Assembly: GCF_001894925.1 (NCBI RefSeq)
Contig: NZ_BCXD01000017.1
Span: 52,591-116,590, forward strand
From: Rhodococcus rhodnii NBRC 100604
GTDB lineage: Bacteria; Actinomycetota; Actinomycetes; Mycobacteriales; Mycobacteriaceae
Direction of reading: 5' to 3'
DNA: 64,000 nucleotides
Position numbers and translations under genes: made by a program. Shown here piece by piece: positions 8,483 to 18,636 of the stretch (the stretch's first letter is position 1; each line of letters begins with the position of its first letter). The notes under the pieces were generated by a model. The model was not told the DNA's origin. It made no database searches and saw nothing but the letters and a program-made list of their open reading frames with translations.

Positions 8483-9255
8483 GTATTCCGACACCTGCCG
8501 CTTCCCCGGCGATCCAGCCCACCGCCACGGACCTCACGGGATCCGTGCTCATCCGCACGCTCTTCACACAAGGCTCGTACGTCGACGACACGAGCACGGT
8601 CGAATGGGTCCAGGGACCCGCCTGGTTCTGCGACGTCCGCCGGCCCGCCGACTTCGTCCGACCGCGCGGCACATGCCTGCGCCGGATGGAGCGCACGGAT
8701 CTCGCCGAACTCGCCCGCCAGGAAGGCTTCGCAGGACGACTCACCGACCGCGCCGCATCGGGCACGATCCCCGCACACGTCGAGTGGTCCCACGTCGTCG
8801 ACCTGCATCCCGGCGCCGCCGTCGACGCCGGAACACTCGAGTACGGACCGGACCACCTGATCGAACGTGGCGTTCACGCCGACTACCTCGAGCACTGGAC
8901 GGAGCGCGCACGCGGAGACGCGGAGGCGCACCGGCTGACCGACACCGAGAACGGCGCCGACGGCGTGCTCGTCCGCGTCGGCGACCGCTTCGGCTGGGCG
9001 CGCGGGCATCCGCCGCGCACCATCGGCCGGGCAGATCCCGATGCCGCACTGCGCGACGCGCAGGACGCACTCGACTGCGAGATCGCGCTCGGTGACATCG
9101 TCGGCGACGCCTGGACCATCACCTTCTCCACGCTTCCCTTCCGCGAAGGAACCCGCCTCGACCCCCGCTTCCACCCGGGCGGAGCCACGACAGCAAACCT
9201 CGACCCCGACGGTGCCCCGTACACCCGGACCTGGGTCGCCGCGAACCAGGAGTGA
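8476..9255 (+). CDS. Conserved protein of unknown function next to the oxygenase
   Basis: 259 residues, soluble, no signal peptide or membrane segment. Notable are IRTLFTQGSYVDDTSTVEWV with QGPAWFCDVRRP near the N-terminus and a WTITFSTLPFREG stretch near the C-terminus. The alternating strand-like pattern and the W-x-QGP-x(4)-D-x-R-x-P motif suggest a beta-barrel, perhaps lipocalin-like or related to the fungal HRI1 fold, but I do not recognise a characterised family. The start codon sits inside the palindrome at 8469-8482 with no ribosome binding site, consistent with leaderless translation. It ends five bases before the oxygenase start, so the two are co-transcribed and probably functionally linked. 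Confidence 0.7.
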   Translation: MTGIPTPAASPAIQPTATDLTGSVLIRTLFTQGSYVDDTSTVEWVQGPAWFCDVRRPADFVRPRGTCLRRMERTDLAELARQEGFAGRLTDRAASGTIPAHVEWSHVVDLHPGAAVDAGTLEYGPDHLIERGVHADYLEHWTERARGDAEAHRLTDTENGADGVLVRVGDRFGWARGHPPRTIGRADPDAALRDAQDALDCEIALGDIVGDAWTITFSTLPFREGTRLDPRFHPGGATTANLDPDGAPYTRTWVAANQE

Positions 9256-9259
9256 CCCC

Positions 9260-10291
9260 GTGACCGACACCTTCACCTCCATCCCCGTCGTCGACATCTC
9301 GCGGCTCCGATCCGCCGACGCCGCCGAACGTGCCGCATGTGCACGTGAACTCGGTTCCGCCGCACGCGAAGTCGGATTCGCCCAGGTCGTCGGGCACGGC
9401 ATCACCCCCGAGACGTTCGACGCCATGCTGACCGCGACGACACGCTTCTTCGCACAGAGCACCGACGACAAGATGTCGGTGTACATCGGCAACTCGACGA
9501 ACCATCGGGGCTACGTTCCCGCAGGCGAAGAGGTCTTCGCGGGCGCGACTCCGGACCTCAAAGAGGCGTACGACCTCTCGATCGACCTTCCCTCCGACGA
9601 CGCGCGTTACGTCGCCGGCAACCCGCTGCTCGGCCCCAACCAGTGGCCCGCACTCGACGACTTCGCCGAGCCGGTCGCGCGTTACTACGACGCAGTCTTC
9701 GAGGTCGGGCGCCACGTCCTACGTGCCTTCGCGCTCGCCCTCGGCGAGTCCGAGGACGCCTTCGACCGTTTCGTGACGACACCACCTGCGCAGCTCCGTC
9801 TCATCCACTACCCCCACGACGACTCCGCGCACGATCGGCCCGGCATCGGCGCCCACACCGACTACGAGGTCTTCACTCTGCTGCGTCCCACCGCTCCCGG
9901 CCTACAGGTTCTGGGCGGGGACGGCGAATGGATCGACGTTCCGTATCGCGAGGACGCGCTCGTCCTCAACACCGGTGATCTGCTGGAGATCTGGACTGGT
10001 GGTGAGTTCGTCGCCACGTCGCATCGGGTTCGCAAGGTCGCGACCGAACGCTATTCGTTCCCGCTGTTCTTCAACGTCGACTACGACACGCGGATCGAGC
10101 CGCTGCCCCGATTCGCCGGTGCTAGCGAGGAATACGGCTCCGTCGTCGCCGGCGACCATCTCTTCGCGCAGACGGCACAGAGTTTCGAGTATCTGCGCCG
10201 CCGCGTCGCGGAGGGCGCGATCGCGCTTCCCGGCGACGCACGTCCGCTCTATTCGCTCGGGCGCGAAGCCGCACGCGCCGCCCACGCCTGA
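9260..10291 (+). CDS. Fe(II)/2-oxoglutarate-dependent oxygenase, isopenicillin N synthase-like
   Basis: 343 residues. The N-terminal DIOX_N region (IPVVDISRLRS ... FAQVVGHGI) is followed by the jelly-roll core. The iron facial triad is visible as GIGAHTDYEVF (H and D) and ATSHRVRK (distal H), with the 2-oxoglutarate arginine and serine in ATERYSFP. GYVPAGEEVFAG and GDLLEIWTGGEF closely recall the matching stretches of Pseudomonas ethylene-forming enzyme, an arginine-hydroxylating member that releases guanidine. The substrate is not known; in this setting a guanidino compound is a reasonable guess. GTG at 9260 is chosen from the five-base gap after the upstream stop and the start of the conserved region. 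Confidence 0.85.
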   Translation: MTDTFTSIPVVDISRLRSADAAERAACARELGSAAREVGFAQVVGHGITPETFDAMLTATTRFFAQSTDDKMSVYIGNSTNHRGYVPAGEEVFAGATPDLKEAYDLSIDLPSDDARYVAGNPLLGPNQWPALDDFAEPVARYYDAVFEVGRHVLRAFALALGESEDAFDRFVTTPPAQLRLIHYPHDDSAHDRPGIGAHTDYEVFTLLRPTAPGLQVLGGDGEWIDVPYREDALVLNTGDLLEIWTGGEFVATSHRVRKVATERYSFPLFFNVDYDTRIEPLPRFAGASEEYGSVVAGDHLFAQTAQSFEYLRRRVAEGAIALPGDARPLYSLGREAARAAHA

Positions 10292-10359
10292 CCTCACTCC
10301 ACCACGCACTCTCGGACCCGCCGCCGTGTCCGACGACACTCCTCCCGATCGGAGCACCC

Positions 10360-11850
10360 ATGATCATCACCGGAGTCGCGATCTGTCTCGCGCTCGTCGT
10401 CGCCGTCGGCTTCTATTCGACGCGGCGGGTACGCGGCGAGACCGATAACTTCCTCGTCGCGGGCCGCTCGCTCGGCACTCCCGTCGTCGCCGTGCTGCTC
10501 ATGTCGCAGGTCGTCGACTCCAATGCGACACTCGGGAGTGCCGACCTCGCCGCGAGTTTCGGGTTCTGGGCGGGTGCAGCAATGCCCATCGGTGTCGCCC
10601 TCGCCGTTCTTCTCGTGGGTCTCGCGTTCGCGAAGAAGCTGCGCCGCACCGAGATCGTCACGCTCCCCGAGTTCTTCGCGTCACGCTTCGGCCGCGGGAC
10701 CGAGGTCACGGCATCGCTGCTCACCGTGATGAGCTTCGGCATCCTCCTCGCCGGCAACCTCGTCGCCCTCGGCTTCCTGCTCGAGTTCTTCGTCGGCATC
10801 AGCTACACGTGGGCCGTTCTCGCCCTGATTCCGTTCGCGCTCGCCTACACGATGGCGGGCGGAATGTTCGCGAGCGTCTACACCGGCATGGTGCAGTTCG
10901 CTGTGCTGGCCGTGGGCAGCGCGGCACTCGTCGTGTGGGTCGCCACCGGACCCGGCTTCTCCGCCGAGCCCGGACTCGGCGTCGGTGATCTGAGCCAGCT
11001 CACCAGCGCCGCCGAAGGTGCCGCGATCAACTGGGCGACGATCGTCGCCCTCGGCCTCGGCAACCTCGTCGCGATCGACCTCATGCAGCGAGTGTTCTCG
11101 GCGAAGTCGCCGGAGATCGCACAGCGGGCGTGCTTCTCGGCAGCGGCAGGAATCCTCATCGTCTGTGTCCCACTGTCGCTCGTCGCGGTCGCTGCAGTTT
11201 CCATCGTCGGCGCCGACGCCGCACACGGACCGATTCTCTACGTCCTGCTCGGCGAGTACGCACCGACCTGGCTGGCGATCGTCGTCATCTCGGGGCTCGT
11301 CATCGCGTCGCTCACGACGGTCAGCGGCATCCTGCTCTCCACCGCGAGCGTCCTGGTGCGCAACGTGCTTCGCATCGGCGGCAACAGCGGCGCGATGTCC
11401 GCGGACGTCATGAAGGCGACGCGCTTCGCGATGATCCCGATGGCCGCGCTGGGTGCCGTCGTCGCACTGCGCGTGCCGCAGACCGGCATCCTGCTGACGC
11501 TCACGTTCGATCTGCTGCTCGCGAGCATCGTCGCACCGTTCATCCTGGGGCTGTACTGGAAGCGCGGCGACGCCCGTGCCGTCGCCGCCGCCGTCGTCGC
11601 CGGAATCTCGGTGCGCATCGGGTTCTTCGTCCTCACCCCGACGATCTACGGCGTCGACAACACGCTGCTGTACATCCCCAACGATCTCGTCGGCCCGTCC
11701 GTCGACGGCTGGACGACCTTCCTCGCCGCCGGAGTGTCGTTCGCCGCGTACATCCTCGTCGCGGCGACGACGACGCGCCGCACCGACGAGCCCGCAACGA
11801 CCGCCGCGCCGGCACCGGTCTCGCACGCTCCCGCGACCGTCCGGGTGTAG
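10360..11850 (+). CDS. Sodium:solute symporter (SSS family)
   Basis: 496 residues with about 13 hydrophobic helices, the usual SSS count. Family features include FLVAGRSLG after helix 1, TLPEFFASRFG, and AYTMAGGMFASVYTGMVQF around helix 5. The C-terminal tail is Thr/Ala-rich and cytoplasmic. SSS proteins import sugars, amino acids, urea, nucleobases or organic ions with sodium. Its place directly after the oxygenase (68-bp gap) suggests it imports the substrate of the island, possibly a guanidino compound. The stop codon TAG is the first triplet of the palindromic repeat that follows. Confidence 0.88.
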   Translation: MIITGVAICLALVVAVGFYSTRRVRGETDNFLVAGRSLGTPVVAVLLMSQVVDSNATLGSADLAASFGFWAGAAMPIGVALAVLLVGLAFAKKLRRTEIVTLPEFFASRFGRGTEVTASLLTVMSFGILLAGNLVALGFLLEFFVGISYTWAVLALIPFALAYTMAGGMFASVYTGMVQFAVLAVGSAALVVWVATGPGFSAEPGLGVGDLSQLTSAAEGAAINWATIVALGLGNLVAIDLMQRVFSAKSPEIAQRACFSAAAGILIVCVPLSLVAVAAVSIVGADAAHGPILYVLLGEYAPTWLAIVVISGLVIASLTTVSGILLSTASVLVRNVLRIGGNSGAMSADVMKATRFAMIPMAALGAVVALRVPQTGILLTLTFDLLLASIVAPFILGLYWKRGDARAVAAAVVAGISVRIGFFVLTPTIYGVDNTLLYIPNDLVGPSVDGWTTFLAAGVSFAAYILVAATTTRRTDEPATTAAPAPVSHAPATVRV

Positions 11851-11921
11851 GCGGCTTCGCCGCTCGTGAGTGATCTTTCGGCATGGGGACCGGAAAGTCG
11901 CTCACGAGCGCGCAGCGCCTA
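11848..11921. repeat. Dispersed palindromic repeat, copy 2, between convergent genes
   Basis: Left arm TAGGCGGCTTCGCCGCTCGT then GAGTGATCTTTCGG; right arm CCGGAAAGTCGCTCACGAGC then GCGCAGCGCCTA. The arms pair over about 30 bp with small bulges. It is related to the copies at 708-780 and 43292-43357. Its first three bases are the stop codon of the symporter gene, and it fills the gap before the 3' end of accD4. Confidence 0.78.
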
Positions 11922-11926
11922 CGCTC

Positions 11927-13474
11927 CTACAGCGGCATCAGATGGTGCTTGCGCGGGTTGCGCTCGACCTGCTTGTCGCGGAGCAGGCGCAGCGCCTTGC
12001 GGATCTCGAGGCGGGTGTTCGACGGCTCGATCACGGCGTCGATGTAGCCGCGCTCGGCCGCGATGTACGGCGTCGCGACGTGCTCGTTGTAGAAGTTGAT
12101 CAGCTGCTGACGCACGGCCGGCGCGTTCTCCCCCGCCGCCTCGATCTGGCGGCGGCCGATGATGCTCACGGCACTCTCGGCTCCCATCACCGCGATCCGG
12201 GCCGTCGGCCACGCCAGGTTGATGTCGGCGCCGAGCTGCTTGCTGCCCATGACGGCGTACCCGCCGCCGTACGACTTGCGGACGACGACGGTCACCTTCG
12301 GGACGGTGGCTTCGACGAACGAGAAGATGAACCGGCCACCACGTTTGATGACGCCGATCTTCTCCTGCTCGACACCCGGCAGGAATCCCGGCGTGTCGAC
12401 GACGAACACGAGCGGAATCTCGTACGCGTCGCAGATGCGGACGAAGTGCGCGGCCTTGTCCGAACTCGCGGCGTCCAGCGCACCCGACAGGAACATCGGC
12501 TGATTCGCGACGACGCCCACCGAACGACCGTCGACACGTGCGAGACCCGTGATGATGTTCGGCGCGACCTGTCCGCCGATCTCGTGCAGCGTGCCGTCGT
12601 CGAAGATGCGCAGCAGAATGTCGTGCATGTCGTACCCGGCGTTGTCCGCGTCGGGCATGAACGAGTCGAGAGTCCGGTCCGACTCGGTGATCTCGGGCTC
12701 GAGGCCCGGATTCACGATCGGCGGATGCTCCTGGCAGCTCGACGGCATGAAGCCCAGGTACTCGCGCACCCACTCGAACGCGGCCTTCTCGTCGGGCGCG
12801 ACGTGGTGGATGTTGCCGTATTCGGCCTGCTTGCGGGCACTTCCGAGGTCTTCGAGGCTGATGTCCTCGCCCGTCACCGACTTGATCACGTCGGGACCGG
12901 TGACGAACATGTACGCCTCCTCGGTCGCGACGACGATGTCGGTGTTGATCGGTGCGTACACCGCACCGCCCGCGCACTTTCCGAGGATGATCGAGATCTG
13001 CGGGCACATGCCCGACAGCGGCTCCTGCCGTCGGCCGAGCTCCGCGTACCACGCGAGGGAGGTCACGGCGTCCTGGACGCGTGCGCCGCCCGAGTCGTTG
13101 ATGCCGACGCACGGGCAACCGATCTTCGCCGCGAACTCCATGATGCCGGCCACCTTTCGGCCGAACATCTCGCCGACGGTGCCGCCGAAGACGGTCTGAT
13201 CGTGGGCGAACACCGCGACGGGCCTGCCCTCGACGGTGCCGTGCCCCGTGACGACGCCGTCGCCGTACGGATTGTTCGCATCGCCGGGCATCTTCACGAG
13301 CGCGCCGACCTCGACGAAACTGCCCGGATCGAGCAGCATGTCGATGCGCTCACGCGGGCTCGGAAGTCCCTTCGCCTTGCGCTTCTCGATCGCGCGCTCC
13401 GAACCCGGTTCCTTCGACTTCTCGAGCTTCTCGCGCAGTTCCGCGAGCTTCTCCGCCGTCGTCGTCACAGTCAT
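11927..13474 (-). CDS. accD4: AccD4, acyl-CoA carboxylase carboxyltransferase subunit
   Basis: 515 residues of biotin-dependent carboxyltransferase. The N-terminal half has [27 protein letters not shown] and [11 protein letters not shown]; the C-terminal half has [25 protein letters not shown] and [12 protein letters not shown]. In mycolate makers AccD4 carboxylates the alpha-branch fatty acyl-CoA to the 2-carboxyacyl extender used by Pks13, working with the biotinylated alpha subunit AccA3 encoded elsewhere. The ATG at 13474 overlaps the pks13 stop (ATGA), so the two are translationally coupled. The order fadD32-pks13-accD4 matches M. tuberculosis Rv3801c-Rv3799c. Confidence 0.96.
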   Translation of the reverse strand: MTVTTTAEKLAELREKLEKSKEPGSERAIEKRKAKGLPSPRERIDMLLDPGSFVEVGALVKMPGDANNPYGDGVVTGHGTVEGRPVAVFAHDQTVFGGTVGEMFGRKVAGIMEFAAKIGCPCVGINDSGGARVQDAVTSLAWYAELGRRQEPLSGMCPQISIILGKCAGGAVYAPINTDIVVATEEAYMFVTGPDVIKSVTGEDISLEDLGSARKQAEYGNIHHVAPDEKAAFEWVREYLGFMPSSCQEHPPIVNPGLEPEITESDRTLDSFMPDADNAGYDMHDILLRIFDDGTLHEIGGQVAPNIITGLARVDGRSVGVVANQPMFLSGALDAASSDKAAHFVRICDAYEIPLVFVVDTPGFLPGVEQEKIGVIKRGGRFIFSFVEATVPKVTVVVRKSYGGGYAVMGSKQLGADINLAWPTARIAVMGAESAVSIIGRRQIEAAGENAPAVRQQLINFYNEHVATPYIAAERGYIDAVIEPSNTRLEIRKALRLLRDKQVERNPRKHHLMPL

Positions 13475-16400
13475 CGCTGCACTCCACTTCCGGTCTCGCG
13501 GCCCGCCGAGATGCGCGCGAGCTTGGTCGTCAGGTCGGCGCCGACCTTGCCGATGTACGGCTCGTCGACCGCCTGGATGTGGTCGCCGCCGATGTGGATC
13601 ACCTCGAGGTTCGCCACCGCGTCGCCCCACCCGCCGTCGGGCTTGCGGGTGCGGAACGCGGGCTCGAGTTCCATCGCGTCCTCGTGATACGAGTCCGCCA
13701 TGTAGAGCACGACGTCGCCGTCGTACGGTTCGACCGTCGCGGTCTGGATCGCCCGGTTGTCGAGCCAGCTCGTGCGCTGATGCTCGATGATGCCGCCGGG
13801 AATCTTGGTGCCGCTCATCTTGAGCAGGTCGGTGAGGATCTTGATCTGCTCCTCGTCGGACTCCGCGGCCGCGAGCTGGTCGTACGGCAGCGGGTAGTCC
13901 ACGCCGTACGTCTTCTTCGCGAACTTCGCGTACCGCTGCCAGCGCTTGCGGATCTCGTCGGGCGTGTCCGGCACCTGCTCGCCCGCCATCACCGTGTCGA
14001 TGAGGCCGACGACGGCGACGTCACGTCCCTTGTCGCGCAACAGCTTCGCGACGGCGTACGCGAGGACACCACCCAGCGACCAGCCGTACAGTACGTACGG
14101 GCCGTCGCCCTGAATCTCCTCGACGAGCGGGAGGTAGACCTTCGCACGCTCCTCGATCGGCCCTTCGGTCCGCTCGAGGCCGTACATCGGGGTGTCGGCC
14201 GGCAGCCGCTTGAGCAGCGGCTCGTACGCGACCGTCGAACCGCCCGCGGGATGGAACACGAAGACGGGCACGGCATTCGATCCCTCGGGACGCTCGCGCA
14301 GCGTGCGCACGAGGCCGTCGATCTTGCCGCCGTCCTCGAGGAAGGCGCGCACGACGGTCGCGAGTTCCTCGATCGTCGTCGCGTCGAGCACGTCGTCGAA
14401 GGTGATCTCTCCGCCCGACCGCTCGGTCAGCCGCGCCGCGAGGGCTTCCGCCTTGTCGTCGGTGAGGATGGGCAGCGGATTGAAGATGCCCTTCGCCGAC
14501 TCGCCCGTCACGACGGCCCACGTCGCGAAGGTGAGCCGCTCGGCGGCGTCACGCGGCGGGACGTCGGAGCCGGTCGCCGTCGCGAATGCCTCCTTGGTCG
14601 CCATCATCGACTGCTGCGCACCGACACCCACCGGAGCCTCGGGAGCTGCGGTCTCGCTCGCCTCGGCTACGGGCGCATCCGCGACAGGAGCATCCGACAC
14701 CGGCGCATCGGGCGTATCCGTGTTCTCCGCTGCCAGCTCGGCCTGCTTCTCGGCTTCCTTCTCCGCGGCCTGCTTGTCGGCGAGTGCCTGCACCTCGTCG
14801 CGATTCTCGACGGCGTACCGCAGGTACTTGCCGACCTCACGGAGATTCGCGTCGCGCACGGCCTGCAGCTGCAGCTGCGGAATGTCGAACTCGTACTCGA
14901 CGCGGTTCTTGATCCGCACCGCCATGAGCGAGTCGAGGCCGAGCTCGATGAGCGCGATCTCCTCCGGAAGATCTTCGGGCGCATAGCCCATCGACTCCGC
15001 GACGATGAGCGCGAGCCGCTCCTCGAGCGTCTGACTGCCGTTCGGATCCCACTTCTCGCCGCCGATGTCCTCGACCACCTCGGGGAGCTCGACGACGTCC
15101 TCGGCCGATACCGGCACCGGAGGTGCGATCGCGGGCTCCGCGAGCGGCTCGCCCGCCGTCACGACGGCCTCACGCACGAGCGTGAACTCGGTCCCGGCCT
15201 TCGCGTGCACCTGGATCGACGCACCACCCGGATGCGGGCTCAGCGTCGTCGTGAGCGTCCCGGCCGCCGGCACGTCACCCCGCGCGACCGACGCCGTCAG
15301 CGTGACGTCCGAGAGCACCTGCGCCGCAGCAGCTCTCACCAGAACGTCGACGTCGGTGACGACGTCGGCGCGCACCTCCCACACGTGGCGGCCGTCGGGC
15401 AGTGCGACGTGCGATCCCGGGACGCGTCCCTCACCGCTCGTCGAGACGACGGTATCGAGCCAGTAGGACTTGCGGACGAACGCCGTCCGCGGGATCTCCG
15501 CGAATCCCCCTGCGGGAAGCAGTGTTCCGAGATCGACGGCGTGCCCGTGCACGTACAACTGCGCGAACGCGGTGTACATGCCGAGGACGTCGTCCTCCTT
15601 GCGCTTGAGGGTCTGAATCAGCTGCATGTCGTGCAGGCCCGCCGCATACGCGCTCGCCGCGACCGACATGAGGGCCGCGGGGTTCGGCGCCAGCTCGACG
15701 AACGTGCTGTGCCCGTTGCCGACGGCGAGACGCACCGCGTTGTCGAAGTACACGCTGTAGCGCATGCCCTTCGTCCAGTAGTCCTCGACGTGGATCGGGT
15801 CGTGGCCCGGCCGGTAGAAGGTGTCCTTGTCGACGGACGAGTACACGCCGAGCTTCGGCGACGACGGCTCCAGACCGGCGAGTTCTGCGGCGAACTCGCC
15901 CAGGATCGGATCGACCTGCGACGTGTGGCTCGCGCCCTTCGTCTGGAGGATCCGCGCGAACTTCTCGGTCGACTCCGCCTGCGCGACGATCGCCTCGACG
16001 TCCGGCTGCGGACCACCGATGACGGTGTGCGTCGGCGCCGCGTACACGCAGACCTCGAGCTTCGGGTACGACGGCAGCAGCGCCTCGATCTCGTCGGCGC
16101 TGTACTCGACGATCGCCATGAGGCGGATGTCGTCGCCCTGCAACGTCGATTCGCCCTCGCCCATCAGACGCGAGCGCGAGCAGATGACCCGCACGGCGTC
16201 CTCGAGCGAGAGACCGCCCGAGATGTACGCCGCCGCGGCCTCGCCCATCGAATGCCCGACGACGGCTTCGGCGTCGGCGCCGTGGTGACGCAGCAACGCG
16301 GCGAGGCCGATCTGGATCGCGAAGATGCCGACCTGCGACGTCTCGACGTCGTAGTCGATCGCGTCGTCGAGGAACTTCTCCTTCATCGAGTACCCGGCCT

Positions 16401-18504
16401 CGAACTCGATGAGTTCGTCGACCTCGTCGATCGCCTTCGCGAACACGGGATTCTCGAGGTAGAGCTGCTTGCCCATCTTGCGGTGCTGCGAGCCGAAGCC
16501 CGAGAGCACCCACACCGGCCCCTTCGCGGCGGGCGAATCCGCCGTGAAGACACCGGGTCCCGGCTTTCCGGAGCCGATCGCGCGCAGCCCGGCGATCGCC
16601 TCGGCGCGGGTCTTCGCGACGACGACGCCGCGCGAGCGACCGTGATTGCGTCGCGCGAGGGCGCGGGCGACGTCCGCGAGCGGCGTCGTGCTGCCCGCCT
16701 CGGTCTCGAGCCAGTCGGCGAGTTCGGCGGCCGCGCGCTTACGCCGCGACGGCAGTGCACCCGACACCGGCAGCAACACGATCTCGTCGGACGCATCGGA
16801 GACTGCGGCCGGCGCAGCCACCTCGGCGGGCTCGTCCACGTCGGCGGGCCCATCCACGTCGGCGGGCTCTGGCGCCACGTACTCGCGCACGACGACGTGC
16901 GCGTTCGTTCCGCCGAAGCCGAAGCCGGACACGCCCGCGACGGCGCGCCCGCTGTAACGCGGCCACGGGCGGGTCTCGGGGATCACCTCGAGATGCGCCT
17001 GCTCGAACGGGATGTACGGGTTCGGGCCCGCGTAGTTGAGCGACGGCGGCAACTCGTCGTGCTGCATCGACAGCACGACCTTGATGAGGCCCGCGGCACC
17101 CGCCGCGGCCTCGAGATGCCCGAAGTTCGTCTTTGCCGAGCCCAGCAGGGCGGGCTTGTCGGCGTCACGGCCACGGCCCACGACGCGGCCGAGCGCGTCC
17201 GCCTCGATCGGGTCGCCGAGGATCGTGCCCGTGCCGTGCGCCTCGATGTAGTCGACGCCGACCGGATTGATGCCGGCATCGCGGTACGCGCTGCGCAGCA
17301 CATCGACCTGCGACTCCGGGTTCGGCGCCGTGATGCCGTTCGACCGGCCGTCCTGGTTGACGGCACTACCGGCCACAACGGCGAGGATGTCGTCGCCGTC
17401 GCGCTCGGCGTCCTCGAGCCGCTTGAGGACGACGATGCCGCCGCCCTCGGCGCGGATCATGCCGTCGGCATCCGACGAGAACGCCTTGATCCGGCCGTTC
17501 TGCGCCTGCACCCCGAGCTGATCGAAGCCGAGCGTCGCGGCGGGCGCGAGCAGCATGTTGAAGCCGCCCGCGACGGCGACGTCCGACTCGCCCGACCGCA
17601 GCGAACGGACCGCCTGATGCACCGCGACCAGCGACGACGAGCACGCCGTGTCGAGAGTGAGCGACGGCCCCTGGAAGTCGTAGAAATACGACACGCGATT
17701 CGCGACGAGCGCCGTCGACGTACCGGTGAGGGCGTACGGATGCGCTCCCGCGGGATCGCTCACCGCGAGCAGCTGGTAGTCGTTCGCGGAACTGCCGAGG
17801 AACACCCCCACCCGCGAACCCTTGAGTTCGTTCGCGGGAATCCGCGCATGCTCGAGCGCCTCCCACGTCAGCTCGAGCGCGAGCCGCTGCTGCGGATCGA
17901 CGTTGCGGACCTCGAGCGGCGACATCGCGAAGAACTCGGCGTCGAAACCGTCGAGCCCGTCGACGTACCCGCCCTGCGTGTTCGCGTTCGCCACCGCCGC
18001 GGCGATGACGGGATCCGCCAGGAACTCCGCCCAGCGGCCCTCGGGCAGATCGCGGATGCCGTCACGGCCGGCCGCGAGCATCTCCCACGTCGACTCGGGC
18101 GTCGCGCCCGCACCCGGCAGGCGGGTCGCGAGGCCGACGATCGCGATGTCGTGCGCGTCCGTCGTGTCGTTCGACGCGTAGAAGGCGTCGTCCACGACGT
18201 CCGCTACCTCGGGCTCGCCGTCGATGATGCGCTGCGCGAGCGACGCGATCGTCGGGTGCTGATACGCGACGGTCGCCGTGAGCGTCACGCCCACGAGCTC
18301 CTCGATCTCACCGCTCAGCGCGACGGCGTCGCGCGACGACAGCCCGAACTCCTCCATCGGCCGGTCGTCCGTGATCGCGCTCGCGGGCTGGCCCGTGACC
18401 TCCGCGACCCAGTTCCTGAGCCATTCGCGCAGCTGCGCGACCGTCATGTCCCCCTGCGAAGTGCCGTCCCGGTCCCCCGACCCGTTCGGATTGATCTCAG
18501 ACAT
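13471..18504 (-). CDS. pks13: Pks13, mycolate-condensing polyketide synthase
   Basis: 1677 residues with the Pks13 order ACP-KS-AT-ACP-TE. The first ACP carries [11 protein letters not shown], its phosphopantetheine serine near 57. The ketosynthase has TLDTACSSS (Cys 288) plus His at about 423 and 463. The acyltransferase has [10 protein letters not shown] (Ser 752). The second ACP has [10 protein letters not shown]. The thioesterase has [10 protein letters not shown] (Ser 1476) with His near 1642. It performs the Claisen condensation joining the meromycolyl chain from FadD32 to the carboxylated alpha-chain, giving the beta-keto ester precursor of mycolic acid. An Ala/Pro/Asp-rich linker lies between KS and AT and another after the second ACP. 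Confidence 0.98.
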   Translation of the reverse strand: MSEINPNGSGDRDGTSQGDMTVAQLREWLRNWVAEVTGQPASAITDDRPMEEFGLSSRDAVALSGEIEELVGVTLTATVAYQHPTIASLAQRIIDGEPEVADVVDDAFYASNDTTDAHDIAIVGLATRLPGAGATPESTWEMLAAGRDGIRDLPEGRWAEFLADPVIAAAVANANTQGGYVDGLDGFDAEFFAMSPLEVRNVDPQQRLALELTWEALEHARIPANELKGSRVGVFLGSSANDYQLLAVSDPAGAHPYALTGTSTALVANRVSYFYDFQGPSLTLDTACSSSLVAVHQAVRSLRSGESDVAVAGGFNMLLAPAATLGFDQLGVQAQNGRIKAFSSDADGMIRAEGGGIVVLKRLEDAERDGDDILAVVAGSAVNQDGRSNGITAPNPESQVDVLRSAYRDAGINPVGVDYIEAHGTGTILGDPIEADALGRVVGRGRDADKPALLGSAKTNFGHLEAAAGAAGLIKVVLSMQHDELPPSLNYAGPNPYIPFEQAHLEVIPETRPWPRYSGRAVAGVSGFGFGGTNAHVVVREYVAPEPADVDGPADVDEPAEVAAPAAVSDASDEIVLLPVSGALPSRRKRAAAELADWLETEAGSTTPLADVARALARRNHGRSRGVVVAKTRAEAIAGLRAIGSGKPGPGVFTADSPAAKGPVWVLSGFGSQHRKMGKQLYLENPVFAKAIDEVDELIEFEAGYSMKEKFLDDAIDYDVETSQVGIFAIQIGLAALLRHHGADAEAVVGHSMGEAAAAYISGGLSLEDAVRVICSRSRLMGEGESTLQGDDIRLMAIVEYSADEIEALLPSYPKLEVCVYAAPTHTVIGGPQPDVEAIVAQAESTEKFARILQTKGASHTSQVDPILGEFAAELAGLEPSSPKLGVYSSVDKDTFYRPGHDPIHVEDYWTKGMRYSVYFDNAVRLAVGNGHSTFVELAPNPAALMSVAASAYAAGLHDMQLIQTLKRKEDDVLGMYTAFAQLYVHGHAVDLGTLLPAGGFAEIPRTAFVRKSYWLDTVVSTSGEGRVPGSHVALPDGRHVWEVRADVVTDVDVLVRAAAAQVLSDVTLTASVARGDVPAAGTLTTTLSPHPGGASIQVHAKAGTEFTLVREAVVTAGEPLAEPAIAPPVPVSAEDVVELPEVVEDIGGEKWDPNGSQTLEERLALIVAESMGYAPEDLPEEIALIELGLDSLMAVRIKNRVEYEFDIPQLQLQAVRDANLREVGKYLRYAVENRDEVQALADKQAAEKEAEKQAELAAENTDTPDAPVSDAPVADAPVAEASETAAPEAPVGVGAQQSMMATKEAFATATGSDVPPRDAAERLTFATWAVVTGESAKGIFNPLPILTDDKAEALAARLTERSGGEITFDDVLDATTIEELATVVRAFLEDGGKIDGLVRTLRERPEGSNAVPVFVFHPAGGSTVAYEPLLKRLPADTPMYGLERTEGPIEERAKVYLPLVEEIQGDGPYVLYGWSLGGVLAYAVAKLLRDKGRDVAVVGLIDTVMAGEQVPDTPDEIRKRWQRYAKFAKKTYGVDYPLPYDQLAAAESDEEQIKILTDLLKMSGTKIPGGIIEHQRTSWLDNRAIQTATVEPYDGDVVLYMADSYHEDAMELEPAFRTRKPDGGWGDAVANLEVIHIGGDHIQAVDEPYIGKVGADLTTKLARISAGRETGSGVQR

Positions 18505-18581
18505 CAGCTCACCAAACTACCCGTAGTGACGAAAGCGCCCTAGTGACGGCAACGCAGTGGGACGAAACGCAGGAACGAGAC

Positions 18582-18615
18582 GGTCCCCCTCGCGCCGAGG
18601 CGTGAGGGGGAACCG
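18582..18615 (-). terminator. Hairpin between fadD32 and pks13
   Basis: GGTCCCCCTCGCGCC pairs with GGCGTGAGGGGGAACC, a stem of about 15 bp with one G-T mismatch and a one-base bulge. The 132-bp gap between pks13 (upstream boundary 18504) and the fadD32 stop (18637) is unusual because the pair is normally treated as one operon. It may end or attenuate fadD32 transcription; there is no T-run. Confidence 0.5.
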
Positions 18616-18636
18616 ACGAGACCGGAACGGCGCGGA

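Noticed and set aside
13579..18543. Very long plus-strand open frame opposite pks13
   Set aside because: It is a codon-bias shadow: GC-rich third positions suppress stops on the opposite strand. The translation is Arg/Asp/Val-rich with no family features, while pks13 on the minus strand has complete domain motifs.
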